From positions 1-64,000 of the forward strand of contig NW_024881323.1 in the NCBI RefSeq assembly GCF_018691265.1: a stretch of 64,000 nt of DNA. Reading direction: 5' to 3'. Source of the DNA: Tyto alba (taxonomy: Eukaryota; Chordata; Aves; Strigiformes; Tytonidae). The position numbers were made by a program, and so were the translations under genes. How positions within the stretch are numbered: position 1 is the stretch's first letter; each line of letters opens with the position of its first letter. Below, piece by piece: positions 35,006 through 45,660 of the stretch. The notes under the pieces were generated by a model. The model was not told the origin of the DNA, ran no database searches, and was given only the letters and a program-made list of their open reading frames with translations.

Positions 35006-38000
35006 ACTTTCTCCTTGCTTATCTGAGTGACTGGCTTATTGCCAAGTAAGCTGTATCAGGTGGATGGACTGTGGACAAAATGTTCACCTGCGGTTCATCG
35101 GTATTTTTTAAGTTACGAGGAGCCTATCTGTGCCTTTGATTTGGCAGTTAGCAGGAGCCTGGCTGGTAAGAAGGAATGCCAGTTAGTTTGCTCCGGTAAC
35201 CCAGAAACACCCTGTGAATGATTTAGTTCTGGAAACGAGTCCTTAAAGAAGCAAAGAGCTTGCAACACCGAATGGACGCTTCATTTGGAAACCACGCGGC
35301 GCTTCAGAAGCAGTGCGTTACGCGGTGGATTGGTTTTGCCAATTAATTTAGTCTGAGTAAGTCTCAGTCCCATTGAATTTAATCGCCGAGCGGCCGTTCC
35401 TTGCTAAGGTGTTTTGTGCTTACTGCAGGCGGGCAGGCGGTGGTGAGCGCCGCTGCGGAGCCTGCGCCGCACCGGCGTGCTGCTCACCTTGCACGAGGAG
35501 TTTCTCGGCGGGCGCGGGGCAGGACGGGCTCCGGGTCACAAACCGTACGATGCCCTACGTCAGCGGTGTGTGGGAGGAGCCCCTGGGTAATTTTACCACA
35601 CTACGAAGCAGTGAAAGGAATGCTCCTGTCATTGGTTTCAACTACTGCCGGTATCTGGGGTTCAGTTGAACTGAACTGAGCCAAACGTGGTTTTTACAGA
35701 CTGTTTTACTGCTGTGACAGTGTCTTCGGTTACTCGTGTCAACACCACGCAAAGAGGCGCTGTACAAAATTCAGCTGAAGCACGTTACCAGTAAATGTGC
35801 AGCATCTGTCATCTCAGCCGAACCCATTTAATCCACAGACGTACTCTCCAGTTAAGGCAGTAAAATATTCGGTGCGCTACTGATCCCCGCACTGTGTGAG
35901 CACGTCTGGGGCTCGGGCTGTCGGGAGAACCTCTCAAATGTTTCATCTTGTTCAGTTCAGGTACGCGAAGGTCGAATCCTGGCTCAAAGAAGTTGACAGA
36001 ATTTTTACTTCAGTAGGACCATGGTTTCGCCAGGCTTCTCCAGCAACAGTGAGGAAAGTGAGAGTGTCCCAGCTGCAGAAATACTTTGCTGCCTTCAAAT
36101 TCTGAGACTCTCCCTTTTAAAATTTACAATGCCATACAAGAAGTATTGCAGCACAGTACGTTCTTCCCCCAGCCTGCGTGAGGGAAAGCCCATCTGTGAG
36201 TCTGTAAATACCTAGAAGCAAAAAGCTTTAGTTGCAGCACAGGAAACTTCCTAAATTGCTCAAAAATGCAAATCAAGTAATAGTATATATATTTTTTGTT
36301 GTTGTTTTTTAAAGCTACACTTATGCAAACACACAGTCACGAATCAGCAATGCTTTGCTTAAAACCCTGTCCCCTGAAAGACTTTAAAAAATCAAATAGC
36401 ATTCAGCAGCTTCCCAGAGCTTTGTGACAGCCCTTTCGGCTGCCGCCCTCCTGCGCGCGGCTCTGCGGGGCTGACGCCACGAGCACCGAGCGCCGAGCTG
36501 CTGTTTTGACTGCTCCTGCCTCTGCCATTTTTAGCTACACATTTGCATTACGTCTGTTCCAAGAATTTTTTTTTTTTTTTTTTAAATCAGCCCTCCACTA
36601 CAATTTACATTAATTTGCATTAGTTAAAGGCAAATTGCATGCTTCTGGCATTGAAGCTAGGTGGTACGGCTTACACCGACTATTGGTATGTGACGATGCG
36701 TAACCTTGTTCCAAGCAATCAAATGAAGCAGAAATTGGGGTTTTGGCTTCTGAAAAAGCCTTGTCTTGCTTCTGACTCGTGCACCCCAGCGCAATGGTAA
36801 AATCTTTTTAGTAAAGCTAAAAGACTTTACTAAAAGACAGGAACGGAAAGCTTGGCAACTAGTTCTTTCTTCTTCTCTGCTATTTTTATCCTGCTTACGG
36901 AGTGAAGGCAGGTGGATGTTCTCTCTGTGACCGAAGCGAGGTACGGAGTCTCCTCGGGCGCTGCCATGTCTCCGCTGGCCCCGGCCCTGCCGGACGGCCG
37001 CAGGCGGTTTCGGCCGTGGAGGCTCCAGCAGTTGAGAGATCGGGCGCTGCCGGAGGAAGGGCTGAAGCTCCTCTGAGGGGCGAGAAGCACTTGGCACCTC
37101 CTCCATCCCCCTCCTTGGGCAGAGAGCTCAAGCTTGGATGAGAACTTCAGGAGACACGGAGCGCACGCATTTTTTTTTTAATTTTTTTTGTTGCCAGAAA
37201 CGATGTGAAGGCAGCCAGAGTTGGGCTCTGGTGCCTGGAACCACAGCAGAGACGGTGGCGCAGCGCCGGTCGGGCGCCTGCGTGCCGGGGGCTGGCTCCT
37301 CACACCGCCCACCCGAGCCAAGTTCCTTTTCTCCACAGCGTTGACCAAAATTACACAATACCAAGTTGTCGTGTTTTATATTTGCAGAGATAAAAGCCCT
37401 TGGCCCTTCTGCCTTGAGGCTCCGGTGATGACCAGGCTCCTGAGCTACGCTTTGTGGAGACTAAATTGAAACATCAATAATTGTAAATATTTTCCATGAA
37501 TTTTTTGTTGGTTTCTTCCTATCTCCCATTGGTGCAAGCGTTACGGCACATTTCAAAACGGGGGGAGAGGATTCAGCGCCGAGAGCATTAATGCTGCTGA
37601 AATGAAGCCAGTTTGGCTTTGATCTAAAGTAGTTTTTCAGGTGTTCTGATACTGTTTATTTCTCACAGCTGTTTTTTTTTTAGTATACAAATAAACCAGA
37701 TTTTTTTTTCAGGTTACTACTTTTAGCACATTAAATATAATAAAAAGCAGGATTCAATACATACGTTGGTTGTTTAACCAAACTTTTACTGTGTAAATTT
37801 TTACACCTTTGCAGTGCACGAGAGCCGTGTACCTCCCAGCTCCATGGCAGTGGCAGAGCCGCACCTATGCCTGCTTTCCAGGTAAGAAAACCGAGGCAAA
37901 AGGCAGTTTTTCAGTATTGATCTCGTGGTTTACACCGATTTTTGTAATTTTCTTGCCTTGCACTAGCTTCCTACCCATTGCTCTAAGCCAGGCTATCTCA

Positions 38001-39164
38001 GAATTTCATCACGTACTGGGTGTTGGCTGCTTTCAAAGTCCCAGTTTATCCTAGTTTACCTTCAGTATCCAGGTGCAGGCATATAGTAATGGAAACCCCA
38101 TCTTCCCTTCGCACCTTTTCCCTGTGAGTTCTTGAAAGAAGCTGAGAAACCCAGAATTATAAGAAAAAATAGTAACTTTGTATAAACCACACATGGCCTT
38201 TCTATTCCCTATATGTGTGATTTGCAACACTTACCCTGTATGGAAAGGCAAGGAGGGCAAAGCATATTTTTCAGATCCACTTAACTGGGGGAATAGAGAC
38301 TGTGAAACCTACAATCTCTCCATTTAGGAGTTTTTCATATAACGAGGAGAAGAAAAGAAAAGCTTTCCATAAAAATAGAAAAAAAAACCCCACCCAACCC
38401 CAACATGGGAAGTTTAGAAAAAACTGGAACAGAGGTAGACAAAAACCTGAAGGTATAGTGTATCTGTTCACTAAAAGAAATGTTCAAATCTTCTGCTGCT
38501 TCTTTCAACAAAATAGAGCCCCCGTTTTGTTCTGAGCTAATGGTTTCCTAAAAGAGCATTACTCTTATCAGTATACAGAATTTTACAGCTTTATGAAGTC
38601 TGATTACTTGATCCCAAAGCTCCAGATTCCCCCTGATGAGCAAGTTCAAGAACAGAAGCCAAGTCCTGCTGGCTCTACGGGCTCCCATCTGGGCCTAAAG
38701 CTCCCCACGGTGGGTTCCACGGGGTGCAGCCAGCAAGGGTGTTCTCCTCCTAAAGCCCCTGCTAGAACTTTTTATTTCCAAAAAGAGGGAAAAGTAAGAA
38801 GAATAAATCTCATTAGGAAAAACATCCTGCAGTTTAATCGAAATGGCAAATGCAAAATTTAAAAAAATAAAAAAGCTACACATCATGAAAGAGAAATAGT
38901 AGAATAAATATATATACATGTAGCAGTTTTCAAAATAGTCGTATCTTAAAATAAAAACATGTAACAAGTCTCAGGAAAATGACAGACAATACTAATAGAG
39001 ACATTCTGTTTAAATATTTGGTATTTTAATTTATGAACATGCACTTTCTCTTCTGGATTTCAGGAAAACATGGGTCATGCTGTAAAGTTCTGGTATTAGT
39101 ATTCTCTATTGTTCTTCTGGAAAGAAAAGTGTAGCATTTTTGCAGTTCATTCCACTTCCTCACG
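35006..39164. other. CHGB downstream flank, copy A, no recognisable gene
   Basis: In mammals the next gene is TRMT6 on the opposite strand, but I see no TRMT6 exon here. Two CpG-rich patches stand out, at about 35440-35545 and 36930-37330. The second contains a 36-codon frame with a good Kozak context (36966-37076). Poly-T runs near 36306 and 36567 are each one base longer than in copy B. The sequence becomes AT-rich after 37480. Confidence 0.5.
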
Positions 39165-39470
39165 TTACTAAACGTGGCTGGGTTCGGTGTCCAAATAAGG
39201 AGCAGATCACCACGTAGGATGTTTCACCCTGATGCTGCTCTGAGAGAACGGGAAGCTAAGTTAGATGTCTTGATTTGGGCTCGACCTTTAAAAAGATGCC
39301 TTCGTCATATCCACTTCTGGCAACAAGCAATCAGAATGATGCTTCCTCTTCTTTCTGAAGTCAGTGCGTTTTCAGGGGGATTTTTGCTTCCAAGGGTTTT
39401 TCTTATTCTGGCGTTAAGCAAATTCGAGCTGTGTGCCGAACTGCACAGTCAACCGTACTATCAGACACTC
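39165..39470. other. unassigned sequence between copy A limit and retroviral end
   Basis: Copy B cannot be compared here because the window ends. No gene or repeat is recognised. It is either continued host flank of copy A or part of the element. Confidence 0.4.
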
Positions 39471-39720
39471 TGTAAACAATAATCAACAATTTATTAGCAA
39501 ACAAGAACCTGAAATAATTAACTGTATAACAATCCAGCAAAGTCCCACGCGACACAATCAGAAAGAGAAAAAGTAAGAACCAAAGATATCAGCACTGTCC
39601 TTTGGATGTTGTCCTTCGATGTCTTGTTACCCTTACTCACGGGGCGGTAGCGATAGAAAGACAGAAAGAGTCCAAGAACAACAGTCACGCGCCGCGCGGT
39701 AACTCCTCTGATCAATAACA
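39471..39720 (-). repeat. LTR-like terminal repeat (3' side), distinct from the 5' LTR
   Basis: On the minus strand it begins TGTTATTGATCAG directly after a polypurine tract and ends ATTGTTTACA, giving TG..CA termini with an imperfect inverted repeat. AATAAA is present on the minus strand at about 39489-39494. It is only 250 bp and shows no alignable similarity to the 46668-47064 LTR. It could be a short LTR of a different family, or one with a deleted U3. No target duplication can be confirmed. Confidence 0.45.
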
Positions 39721-39731
39721 TTTTCTTCTTT
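39721..39731 (-). other. candidate polypurine tract
   Basis: Minus strand AAAGAAGAAAA, immediately before the TG of the LTR-like repeat and just after the env-like stop codon (39735-39737). This is the position where plus-strand DNA priming occurs in retroviruses. Confidence 0.5.
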
Positions 39732-39734
39732 GAA

Positions 39735-40181
39735 CTATAAGTCTGTTTCCATCACCTCATCAAGGTTTCGAGGGCGTCTTAGTTGTCTTCGTGATCTTGG
39801 AGGATTGGGGGGAGGAGGTGATCTCCGACACCAGCCACGAGACATTCCCTCGCATACCGCGATGGCAACGACAGTCACCACCAATATAATGAAAAATCCC
39901 AACAGCAGGGCGGCGCACACGGGATCGTCCCCTACTCCCATCTTCCCAAGATTGCAATCCAGCGGGATCAGTAAGATTAGTGGGATAGTCCAGCCCCAGG
40001 CTAGCGGCTTGACCGAGGAAGGTCCAAGTGCGCAATGAGCGGAAGTTTCTCTTCCACCCAGAATGCCTGTGCTGCCTAGATCTGGGCGGGCCTGGCAGTT
40101 GTTTTTGCCATCCGGGTATAGCCGAACTTTCGAGACCCTCCAACAACACATGCGCTTTGGACTGGGGGCGTGGAAATCCAT
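39735..40181 (-). pseudogene. env remnant: signal-like segment fused to a membrane anchor and tail
   Basis: A 148-codon minus-strand frame ending 3 nt before the polypurine tract, where env ends in retroviruses. It has a polar N-terminal part, a first hydrophobic segment (WTIPLILLIPLD) like a late signal peptide, and about 15 residues later a strong membrane segment (CAALLLGFFIILVV..). A basic, Pro-rich cytoplasmic-like tail follows. No surface or fusion ectodomain is present. The simplest reading is an internal deletion of nearly all of env. No sequence family was confirmed; the identification is by position and topology. Confidence 0.5.
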
Positions 40182-40217
40182 CTTCCTGCTGTGTATGTGG
40201 ACCCTGACTCCTGATCC

Positions 40218-40757
40218 CTACAGACCAGGCAGGTTCGCCACTCCCGCTCTCACTCTTGTACCTCCGATACCGCGAAAACAATGGAGCGTGCTTATGCATG
40301 GGCAGCAATTTATTGTGCAGCCTCGATGTTGGTAGCCCTCACTTTGTTTGCCTTTTTTACTACATATCTTTTGCCCTTGTAAATGTTCCTCTTTCAAGTA
40401 CCCATGTAGTTGTATCTGCTTATGTAAACCACCATCTCCTTTGGTTAACCATGTTGAAAATTCTGTTATAGGTCTTTTCGGCGGTTTTGGTACTGGCTGT
40501 TTTACTTCTGTCACATCTTTTACTTGGATTCTCTTCTTCCTACTAAAATATCTCCATCCACCCTTCTGTCTTTGGGAAAGCAAAGCCACTCTCATGTTGG
40601 ACATAACAGTAAAGCACTTGCTGCACAAATTTGCCACTATTAAAGCAAACCATACCAGGATGATTAGCAGAGGTCCGGTATAACATATACTCCCACCTCT
40701 CATGCCTATGGGGTTGCAGCCCACAGCTGAGAAAAAGGTCTTCTTGGTGGCGAGCAC
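40218..40757 (-). pseudogene. unidentified minus-strand frame with one membrane segment, possibly env-derived
   Basis: A 179-codon frame with a hydrophobic segment (PLLIILVWFALIVANL) near residues 28-43, followed by a basic region. It lies where env belongs, between integrase and the 3' end. I do not recognise it. It could be the anchor and tail of a second env, or chance. The last third has no domain character. Confidence 0.3.
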
Positions 40758-41400
40758 AGAGGTTAACCCGGTCTTGCCCTCTACTGTTTAACAAATCCGT
40801 GTGTTAAGAGTTAGTCAATTCAAGTGCAGCTCCTTTGTAGCCACTTCCTTTGTTTCTAAGCAAAGCAAAATTTTGGCACTTTCCGATAGTGTCCTCCCAT
40901 CAACTCTCAGGGACATCACAAATTCTGGGGACTAACCTCTTTTTCCCCGTAAATCAAGGTTACAGTTCATGCCCCTTCCCTATACAGTTATAAGACAATT
41001 TTCTCCATCTGCAAGAAATACCACATCCGGTAACACATTTCACATTCACACAAAACCCACGCTTCATGACATCCATACATACACTCGAGACAAGGTATTA
41101 CCCAATTAGGTTGATTTTCTAGCAATGCCTAATTGACTCCAAAATGCTCATAATCTGTTACCAAAAGCCACTCTGTAACATGTCTGTCAGTTAATGCTTG
41201 GTAAACTCCAGCTTTTCCCTGACAGTTTTTTTGTTTGTTTGTTTGTTTTTTTGTTTTTGTTTCCTTATACAGCAAGTAAGTAAATGAATAAGTAAATTTT
41301 CACAGTGTTACCTCTGAGCCCAGTTAAAAACCCAGTCAAACCACTGGTTAAGAGTCATTCAATCCCCTCCTGATGAATTTACTTAGTCCTTTGAGGGTGA
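40758..41400. other. decayed sequence between integrase and env remnants
   Basis: No readable frame survives. A (GTTT)n/poly-T tract at about 41226-41262 is A-rich on the element's sense strand. By position this should be env or pol-env junction sequence. Confidence 0.4.
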
Positions 41401-42160
41401 CTTGTAGTTGGTCAGTTGATGGTACCACAGTCCACTCCTGAGGCTTTTCCACCGGTCCTTTTCCTCAGGAGGCAAGAGTCCACCCCTTTTCTTTTGTTCG
41501 GATCGCTGTCTCGGTGGTCAGCAGCACCCGAAATGCACCTTCCCACTCGGGAGTTAATGATTAATCTTTCCACACTTTTATCAATACCCAATCACCTGGT
41601 TTTACATTGTGGATATTAAAAGCCAATAGTGGTATTTGAGGCAGAAGTCCTTTCTTTCTTAATTTCATTAAAGTGTTACCAATTCTTATTACATACTTTC
41701 TTACATATTGATCTCCTACTTCAGGGATGACAATATCCCTGTCATTACTCATACATGGTAATCCAAGCATCATTTCATAGGGAGAAATACCCAGGTCTGT
41801 TCGTGGCTGAGTATTGATCCTTAATAAGGCCAATGGCAGGCATTTAATCCAAGACATCTGAGTCTCAATCATTAACTTAGTCAAGGTTTGTTTTGAAGTT
41901 TGATTCATTCTTTCTCCTCTTCCAGAACTCCGAGGATGCCATGGGGTGTGCCATGCCCATTCGATCCCTAAGGCTTCAGATAGCTGTTGTATATAATTTT
42001 TAAAATTAAATGTGTTCCTCCGCCCAAGTCTATTCTTTCTATTAATCCATATCTGGGGATAATGTTTTCCAGTAACACCTTGGATACCATGCTTGCCATT
42101 GCCCTTGGTGTGGGGGATTGCTTCCACCCAATGAGTTAAGTGAGCCACTAATACCAACAA
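41401..42160 (-). pseudogene. retroviral integrase core and C-terminal remnant
   Basis: The minus-strand frame 41561-42160 shows the gammaretrovirus-type integrase core: a HWVEAIP motif, HTPWHPRSSG, and ERMNQTSKQTLTKL with the catalytic Glu (residue 83). RINTQPRTDLGISPYEMMLG and a KPGDWVLIKVW motif follow. The two catalytic Asp positions are not Asp: the first reads VLVAHLTHW and the second lies in a degraded stretch before residue 50. After a stop, the typical C-terminal text (SLTPEWEGAFRVLLTT..) continues to about 41400. This is clearly a dead copy. Confidence 0.88.
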
Positions 42161-42623
42161 ATACTTTCACCCTTGTATTTGAGGTAGCTCTGTTAAGTCT
42201 ACCTGGAGGCTTTGTATGGCTAGCTCCTATTCCCCAGCCACCCTTTTTTTTTTATCTCATTACCTTTTTGTTCACTTTTTAACAAATCAAACATCGATCA
42301 ACTAGTTGTTTAGCCACCATATATATATTCCTATACACCCATATTGTCTAAGGAAATGATCACAAAGTGATTGTGTTCCCCAATGTATTTTCTAATGTAT
42401 TAATGACAGAATTTCTCATGATCTGAATTTCTCATGATCTTGTTTTGTTTAACATCTGCCTTCCATCTGCTAAAGTCCATTTTCCTTCTGAATCTTTTCC
42501 CCCCTTATTTTTAAGTATATCCTTTTCTTGTTCTGTGAAATTTGGGGCTAAATTCTCATAATCCCCTGGTATTATTACCAATAAAACTACCAATGATGAT
42601 TCTGTAGCTGCTTCTCTGGCTAC
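42161..42623 (-). pseudogene. decayed RNase H-integrase linker and zinc-binding region
   Basis: Interrupted by several stops. A CLIC pair like the CXXC of the integrase HHCC domain can be read near 42270. A short tandem duplication ('tttctcatgatctgaa') occurs at about 42411-42440. No continuous frame. Confidence 0.5.
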
Positions 42624-43100
42624 TTAATCTGCTAAATTATTCCCCCTTATTTCCATTGATGCTCCCCTCTGATGTCCTTTCACATGCACAATTGCAATTT
42701 CTGTGGGGAGCTTCAGGGCTTCTAAAACTTCTCTGATCAGCCGCTCGTGTACTAGCTCCTTCCCTTTTGTATTTATAAGCCCTCTTTCTTCCCATATTTT
42801 TCCAAATGTGTGGACCACTCCAAATGCATACTTTGAGTCTGTGTACACTGTCCCTTCCTTATCTCTCAAATATACCAATGTCTGTTTTAGGGCATAGAGT
42901 TCACAGACTTGTGCTGACCACCCAGCAGGTAATTTCCCCTTTTCAAACACTTCCATCTTCTGCCTCTCGATAATTACATAACCCAATATTTTTCCTTCTA
43001 GGCATCGAGAGGACCCATCAATAAATAGTTTTTCTCTATAGGGCAAAGGTTTATTTAACAGATCTTCTCTTATTTTCGTTTGATAATTTATAAAATCCAA
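42624..43100 (-). pseudogene. retroviral RNase H domain
   Basis: This 158-codon minus-strand frame holds a full RNase H fold signature: FIDGSS (Asp28), CELYALKQT (Glu67), YTDSKYAFGV (Asp88), VHVKGHQRG and a final NNLAD (Asp158). All four metal-binding acidic residues are present. It starts with the conserved RT-RNase H linker. The RT polymerase domain that should precede it is missing: sequence passes straight to the protease end, a deletion of roughly 400 codons. It has no start of its own. Confidence 0.88.
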
Positions 43101-43104
43101 ACAG

Positions 43105-43480
43105 TTATGCTCTGGTTCCTAAATATCCTCCCCGATTCTCCTCCCATAATTCTAGTAATTTAACCACTAGTTTTCCTTCACCCAGCACCACACCTATTCC
43201 TAATTGCACTTGTAAATCTCTACCTAGCAAATTACATCCTACCCCTGGCATTAACAACAAATCATTAACAGCATATTGATCTTCCCCTTGTATTAACACA
43301 TTCTTTATAACTGGGACCAAAAACCCCTTCACCTTTAGCCCCTACAGCCCAAGTTGTATCTTTTACATAATCTTCCTCCTGGGGTCTTAATTTCAAATTT
43401 ATCAAGGGCTCTTCTGTTGGTATATCCCCCAGGAGGTAGAGTCCCTGACACCCCTAGTGATTACCACCCTCATCCTGTTG
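43105..43480 (-). pseudogene. second protease remnant (3' element)
   Basis: The frame at 43105-43332 contains VNDLLLMPGVGCNLLGRDLQ, typical of the C-terminal half of gammaretroviral protease (the LLGRDL motif). Upstream sequence is frame-broken, and no intact DTG active-site motif is readable. It is diverged from the other protease at 44186-44803, showing that two elements contribute. Confidence 0.7.
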
Positions 43481-43802
43481 GGTTACTTCAAACACCAACA
43501 GGTCCCGTATTCTCTGGGGGCATTCTTGTTTATAATGCCCCCCCTTCCCACAATGAAAACATTCCCTTGTGATTTCCCTAGCCAGTGGTGCCTCTTGGTT
43601 CCGCCTTCCCTTTCATTCCCTTGCCTGTTTCAAATTTGTGATTTCCCGTCTGAGATTCCTTGTGTTTGTTTCTAACAGCTTCTTGTGCAGTTATCATAGT
43701 TTTAGCTTTAGTTTTAGCCTCTTCTTCATCCTTCCTAATATCTACTTTCTGTGCTTCTCTCAGGAGTTCCTCCAGACTCTTATTATAATGACCTAGAGTC
43801 AC
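43481..43802 (-). pseudogene. second gag C-terminus and zinc knuckle (3' element)
   Basis: The minus strand encodes SLEELLREAQKV (capsid C-terminus), a Lys/Glu-rich linker and then a CX2CX4HX4C zinc knuckle, CFHCGKGGHYKQEC, at 43520-43561. The linker and knuckle are in different frames, separated by a stop. The capsid middle, including the major homology region, is deleted between this segment and 43803-44185. Confidence 0.75.
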
Positions 43803-44189
43803 TCATATCTCTCCTCCGCTCTTGTTCATTCTGATTCCACTGCAGAGGGGTTACAGGGAGTTTCCTTTCCCCGGGTATCCCCTGCTGATTTTCTCTCTCC
43901 CATATCCACATTCCAACCGTTCTGATCATCTGTCTTTCTTCAGGAGAGAAAAAAATTCCCGTAATCGACTGCATCTCCTCCCATGTATATATATACACTG
44001 GGTCCCAAAAATTGATCAGTCTTCTCTGACAGCCCCACAGGGTCCTCTAATAACCTCCTAAATTCATTCTTATACGCTCTCACTTCTACATTAGTGAGCG
44101 GCACATCCACAAATCCCATCCCCCCTTGAATTCCTGCCGCTGGGACTTCCCCGCAAGGGATTAACCCTAGCCGCCCCGTGCTCCCTTAA
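43803..44189 (-). pseudogene. second gag capsid N-terminal remnant (3' element)
   Basis: The minus strand reads FVDVPLTNVEVRAYK, FRRLLEDPVGLSEK, YTWEEMQSITGIFFSPEERQM and WERENQQG. These correspond position by position to VPLNSADLRDFK, YTWDEMQSILGQLFTTEERDM and WDAQHAQG of the other gag copy (45071-45800). One frame change falls around 44000. It begins abruptly right after the truncated RT of the 5' element. Confidence 0.8.
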
Positions 44190-44204
44190 ACGATTTCCCT
44201 TAAA
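44182..44204. other. junction of the two retroviral fragments, with a repeated 9-mer
   Basis: TCCCTTAAA occurs at 44182-44190 and again at 44196-44204, exactly where the RT frame of the 5' element stops and the gag of the second begins. Short repeated sequence at a breakpoint fits template switching or microhomology joining; it could also mark an assembly join inside similar elements. Confidence 0.55.
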
Positions 44205-44803
44205 TCATGTACGAGCCGGTATTTCCCATTTGGTTTCTTTACAGGCAGAATGGGGGTGTTAAAGGGTGACATACAAGGCTCTAAGATTCCTTGTGCTAAT
44301 AATCGATCAATTTCTGGTTTTAATCCTCTCCGTCCGTCTAGGGAAATGGGATATTGCTTTACCCTCACAGGTATGTGGGGTTCAGAAACTTGGATTTTAA
44401 TCGGTGGGATTTCCAGTCTACTAATTGTGTCCGGAGAGTACCAGACATCGGGGTTAATTTGTTTTTGCTCATCCACGGTCAAAGGATAAGTAGACACTGT
44501 TAGCTCTTGATTTTTCACTTTAATTTCTAATTGTAATTCAACAATTAAATCTCGTCCTAGCAGATTAAATTCTGCTTCAGGGACGAGCAAGAGTTCACCC
44601 ATTCCAAATTTATTTTCAGTTTCGAATACCACATTTTTGATTTTGTTTACTTTAAATGGTTCTCCTTTTGCCCCAATTACTTGTACTTTTTCCGGGGAAA
44701 TTTTACATCCCTCAGGTATTTGTTTAATAGTCGATTTTTCAGCCCCAGTGTCTACTAAAAAGGTGAACTCTTGTTTATGGGGACCTATTTTTAATTTTAT
44801 CAA
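44186..44803 (-). pseudogene. retroviral protease and start of reverse transcriptase (5' element)
   Basis: A 205-codon minus-strand frame. The aspartic protease comes first: FLVDTGAEKS with active-site DTGA at 44741-44752, then FNLLGRDLIVEL. It passes without a break into the RT N-terminus: ISLDGRRGLKPEIDRLLAQG, SPFNTPILPVKKPNGKYRLV, HDLRE. The frame then hits TAA at 44186-44188, so only the fingers start of RT is present. It lies downstream of gag in the same direction. The protease motif looks intact, but the polyprotein it belongs to is not. Confidence 0.9.
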
Positions 44804-44851
44804 GGGCTCATGATGACTCCGGTCCCCTAAGATATAGAGCCCCTGGCTCTC

Positions 44852-45070
44852 CTATTCCGTTTTCAATATTTCCTCATCCCTGATCCTTTCTCTGCAATTC
44901 TTCTTTATATGTCCCTTCTTTCCACAGTAAAAACAACATCTCTGTTCCTTCTTTACTACTACGTTCCCTTGTTTCGTTCCAGCAGATCTGTGTTTACCAG
45001 TTCGTCCTTTACGATCCTCTCTGACCGCTGCTACCATCATTTTTACTTGTCGCTTGCTGCTCTCTTTCTC
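44852..45070 (-). pseudogene. nucleocapsid with CCHC zinc knuckle (5' element)
   Basis: The frame 44852-45040 carries a basic stretch and one CX2CX4HX4C box, CFYCGKKGHIKKNC, at 44894-44935. A single CCHC box is typical of gammaretrovirus-like nucleocapsids, while alpha- and betaretroviruses have two. It is separated from the capsid frame by a frame change near 45070. Confidence 0.85.
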
Positions 45071-45660
45071 TCACCTTACATAGACTTTCTGAGCTTCTCT
45101 CAATAATTCATCCAACCCTCTATTCTGCCAGTCTTCTAACTTTTCAATCTTCTTTCTGATATCTTCCCATGATTTTGCCACAAACTGAGTTTTGAGGAGT
45201 GCTTGCCCTAAAGGGTCGTCTGGATTTACCCCAGAATACAGCTGAAGGGCTTTCCTCAGTCGTTCCAGCCACTCAGTAGGGCTCTCATCTTTCTTTTGCA
45301 TTTCATTAAACGCTTTATTAATATTCTGGCCACAGGGTACTGCTTCTCTAATTCCCTGAATTACTATAGTTCTCAGGTCCTGCATATGAGTTCTATGCAC
45401 CGGATCCTGATTATCTCTATTAGGTCTTTGGAGTGGCCATTTAATATCCGCTTGAGGTCCCTGGGCATGTTGAGCATCCCACAGTCTCATTCCTGCTCGT
45501 CTAATCATATCTCTTTCCTCGGTAGTAAATAATTGACCAAGGATAGATTGCATCTCATCCCAAGTATAAAGGTTTGGTCCAAAAAATTGATTTAATCTTT
45601 CTGCCACTCCGAGTGGGTCCTCAATTAAGTTTCCGATCTCGGTTCTTTTTAAAATCTCGT
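45071..45660 (-). pseudogene. gag capsid with major homology region (5' element)
   Basis: The 178-codon frame 45071-45607 matches a gammaretroviral capsid: YTWDEMQSILGQLFTTEER near the N-terminus and the major homology region around residues 104-122 (DESPTEWLERLRKAL). WEDIRKKIEKLEDWQNRGL and ELLREAQKVY close the domain. A frameshift near 45610-45650 separates it from the start of the capsid (REIPMGG and VPLNSADLRDFK, up to about 45740). Confidence 0.9.

Larger units (their letters stand above)
19091..39164. repeat. duplicated segment, copy A (contains CHGB)
   Basis: This segment is nearly identical to 47065-64000. Exons, introns, the CR1 insertion and flanks are shared, with constant coordinate offsets of 27974, then 24877, 24838/24839 and finally 24836 as small indels accumulate. 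The left boundary is defined by the edge of the retroviral LTR in front of copy B. The right boundary is set only by the window end (64000 aligns with 39164), so the true repeat may be longer. Copy A also contains the 3,097-bp block absent from copy B. Confidence 0.97.

Noticed and set aside
36657..37106. 149-codon minus-strand frame as a possible TRMT6 exon
   Set aside because: The sequence does not resemble TRMT6, and the frame spans a CpG-rich patch and AT-rich flank without plausible splice borders.
41226..41262. A-rich run (minus strand) as the polypurine tract
   Set aside because: It is an imperfect (GTTT)n low-complexity repeat on the plus strand, is far from any LTR-like end and contains many pyrimidine interruptions. 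The tract at 39721-39731 is better placed.
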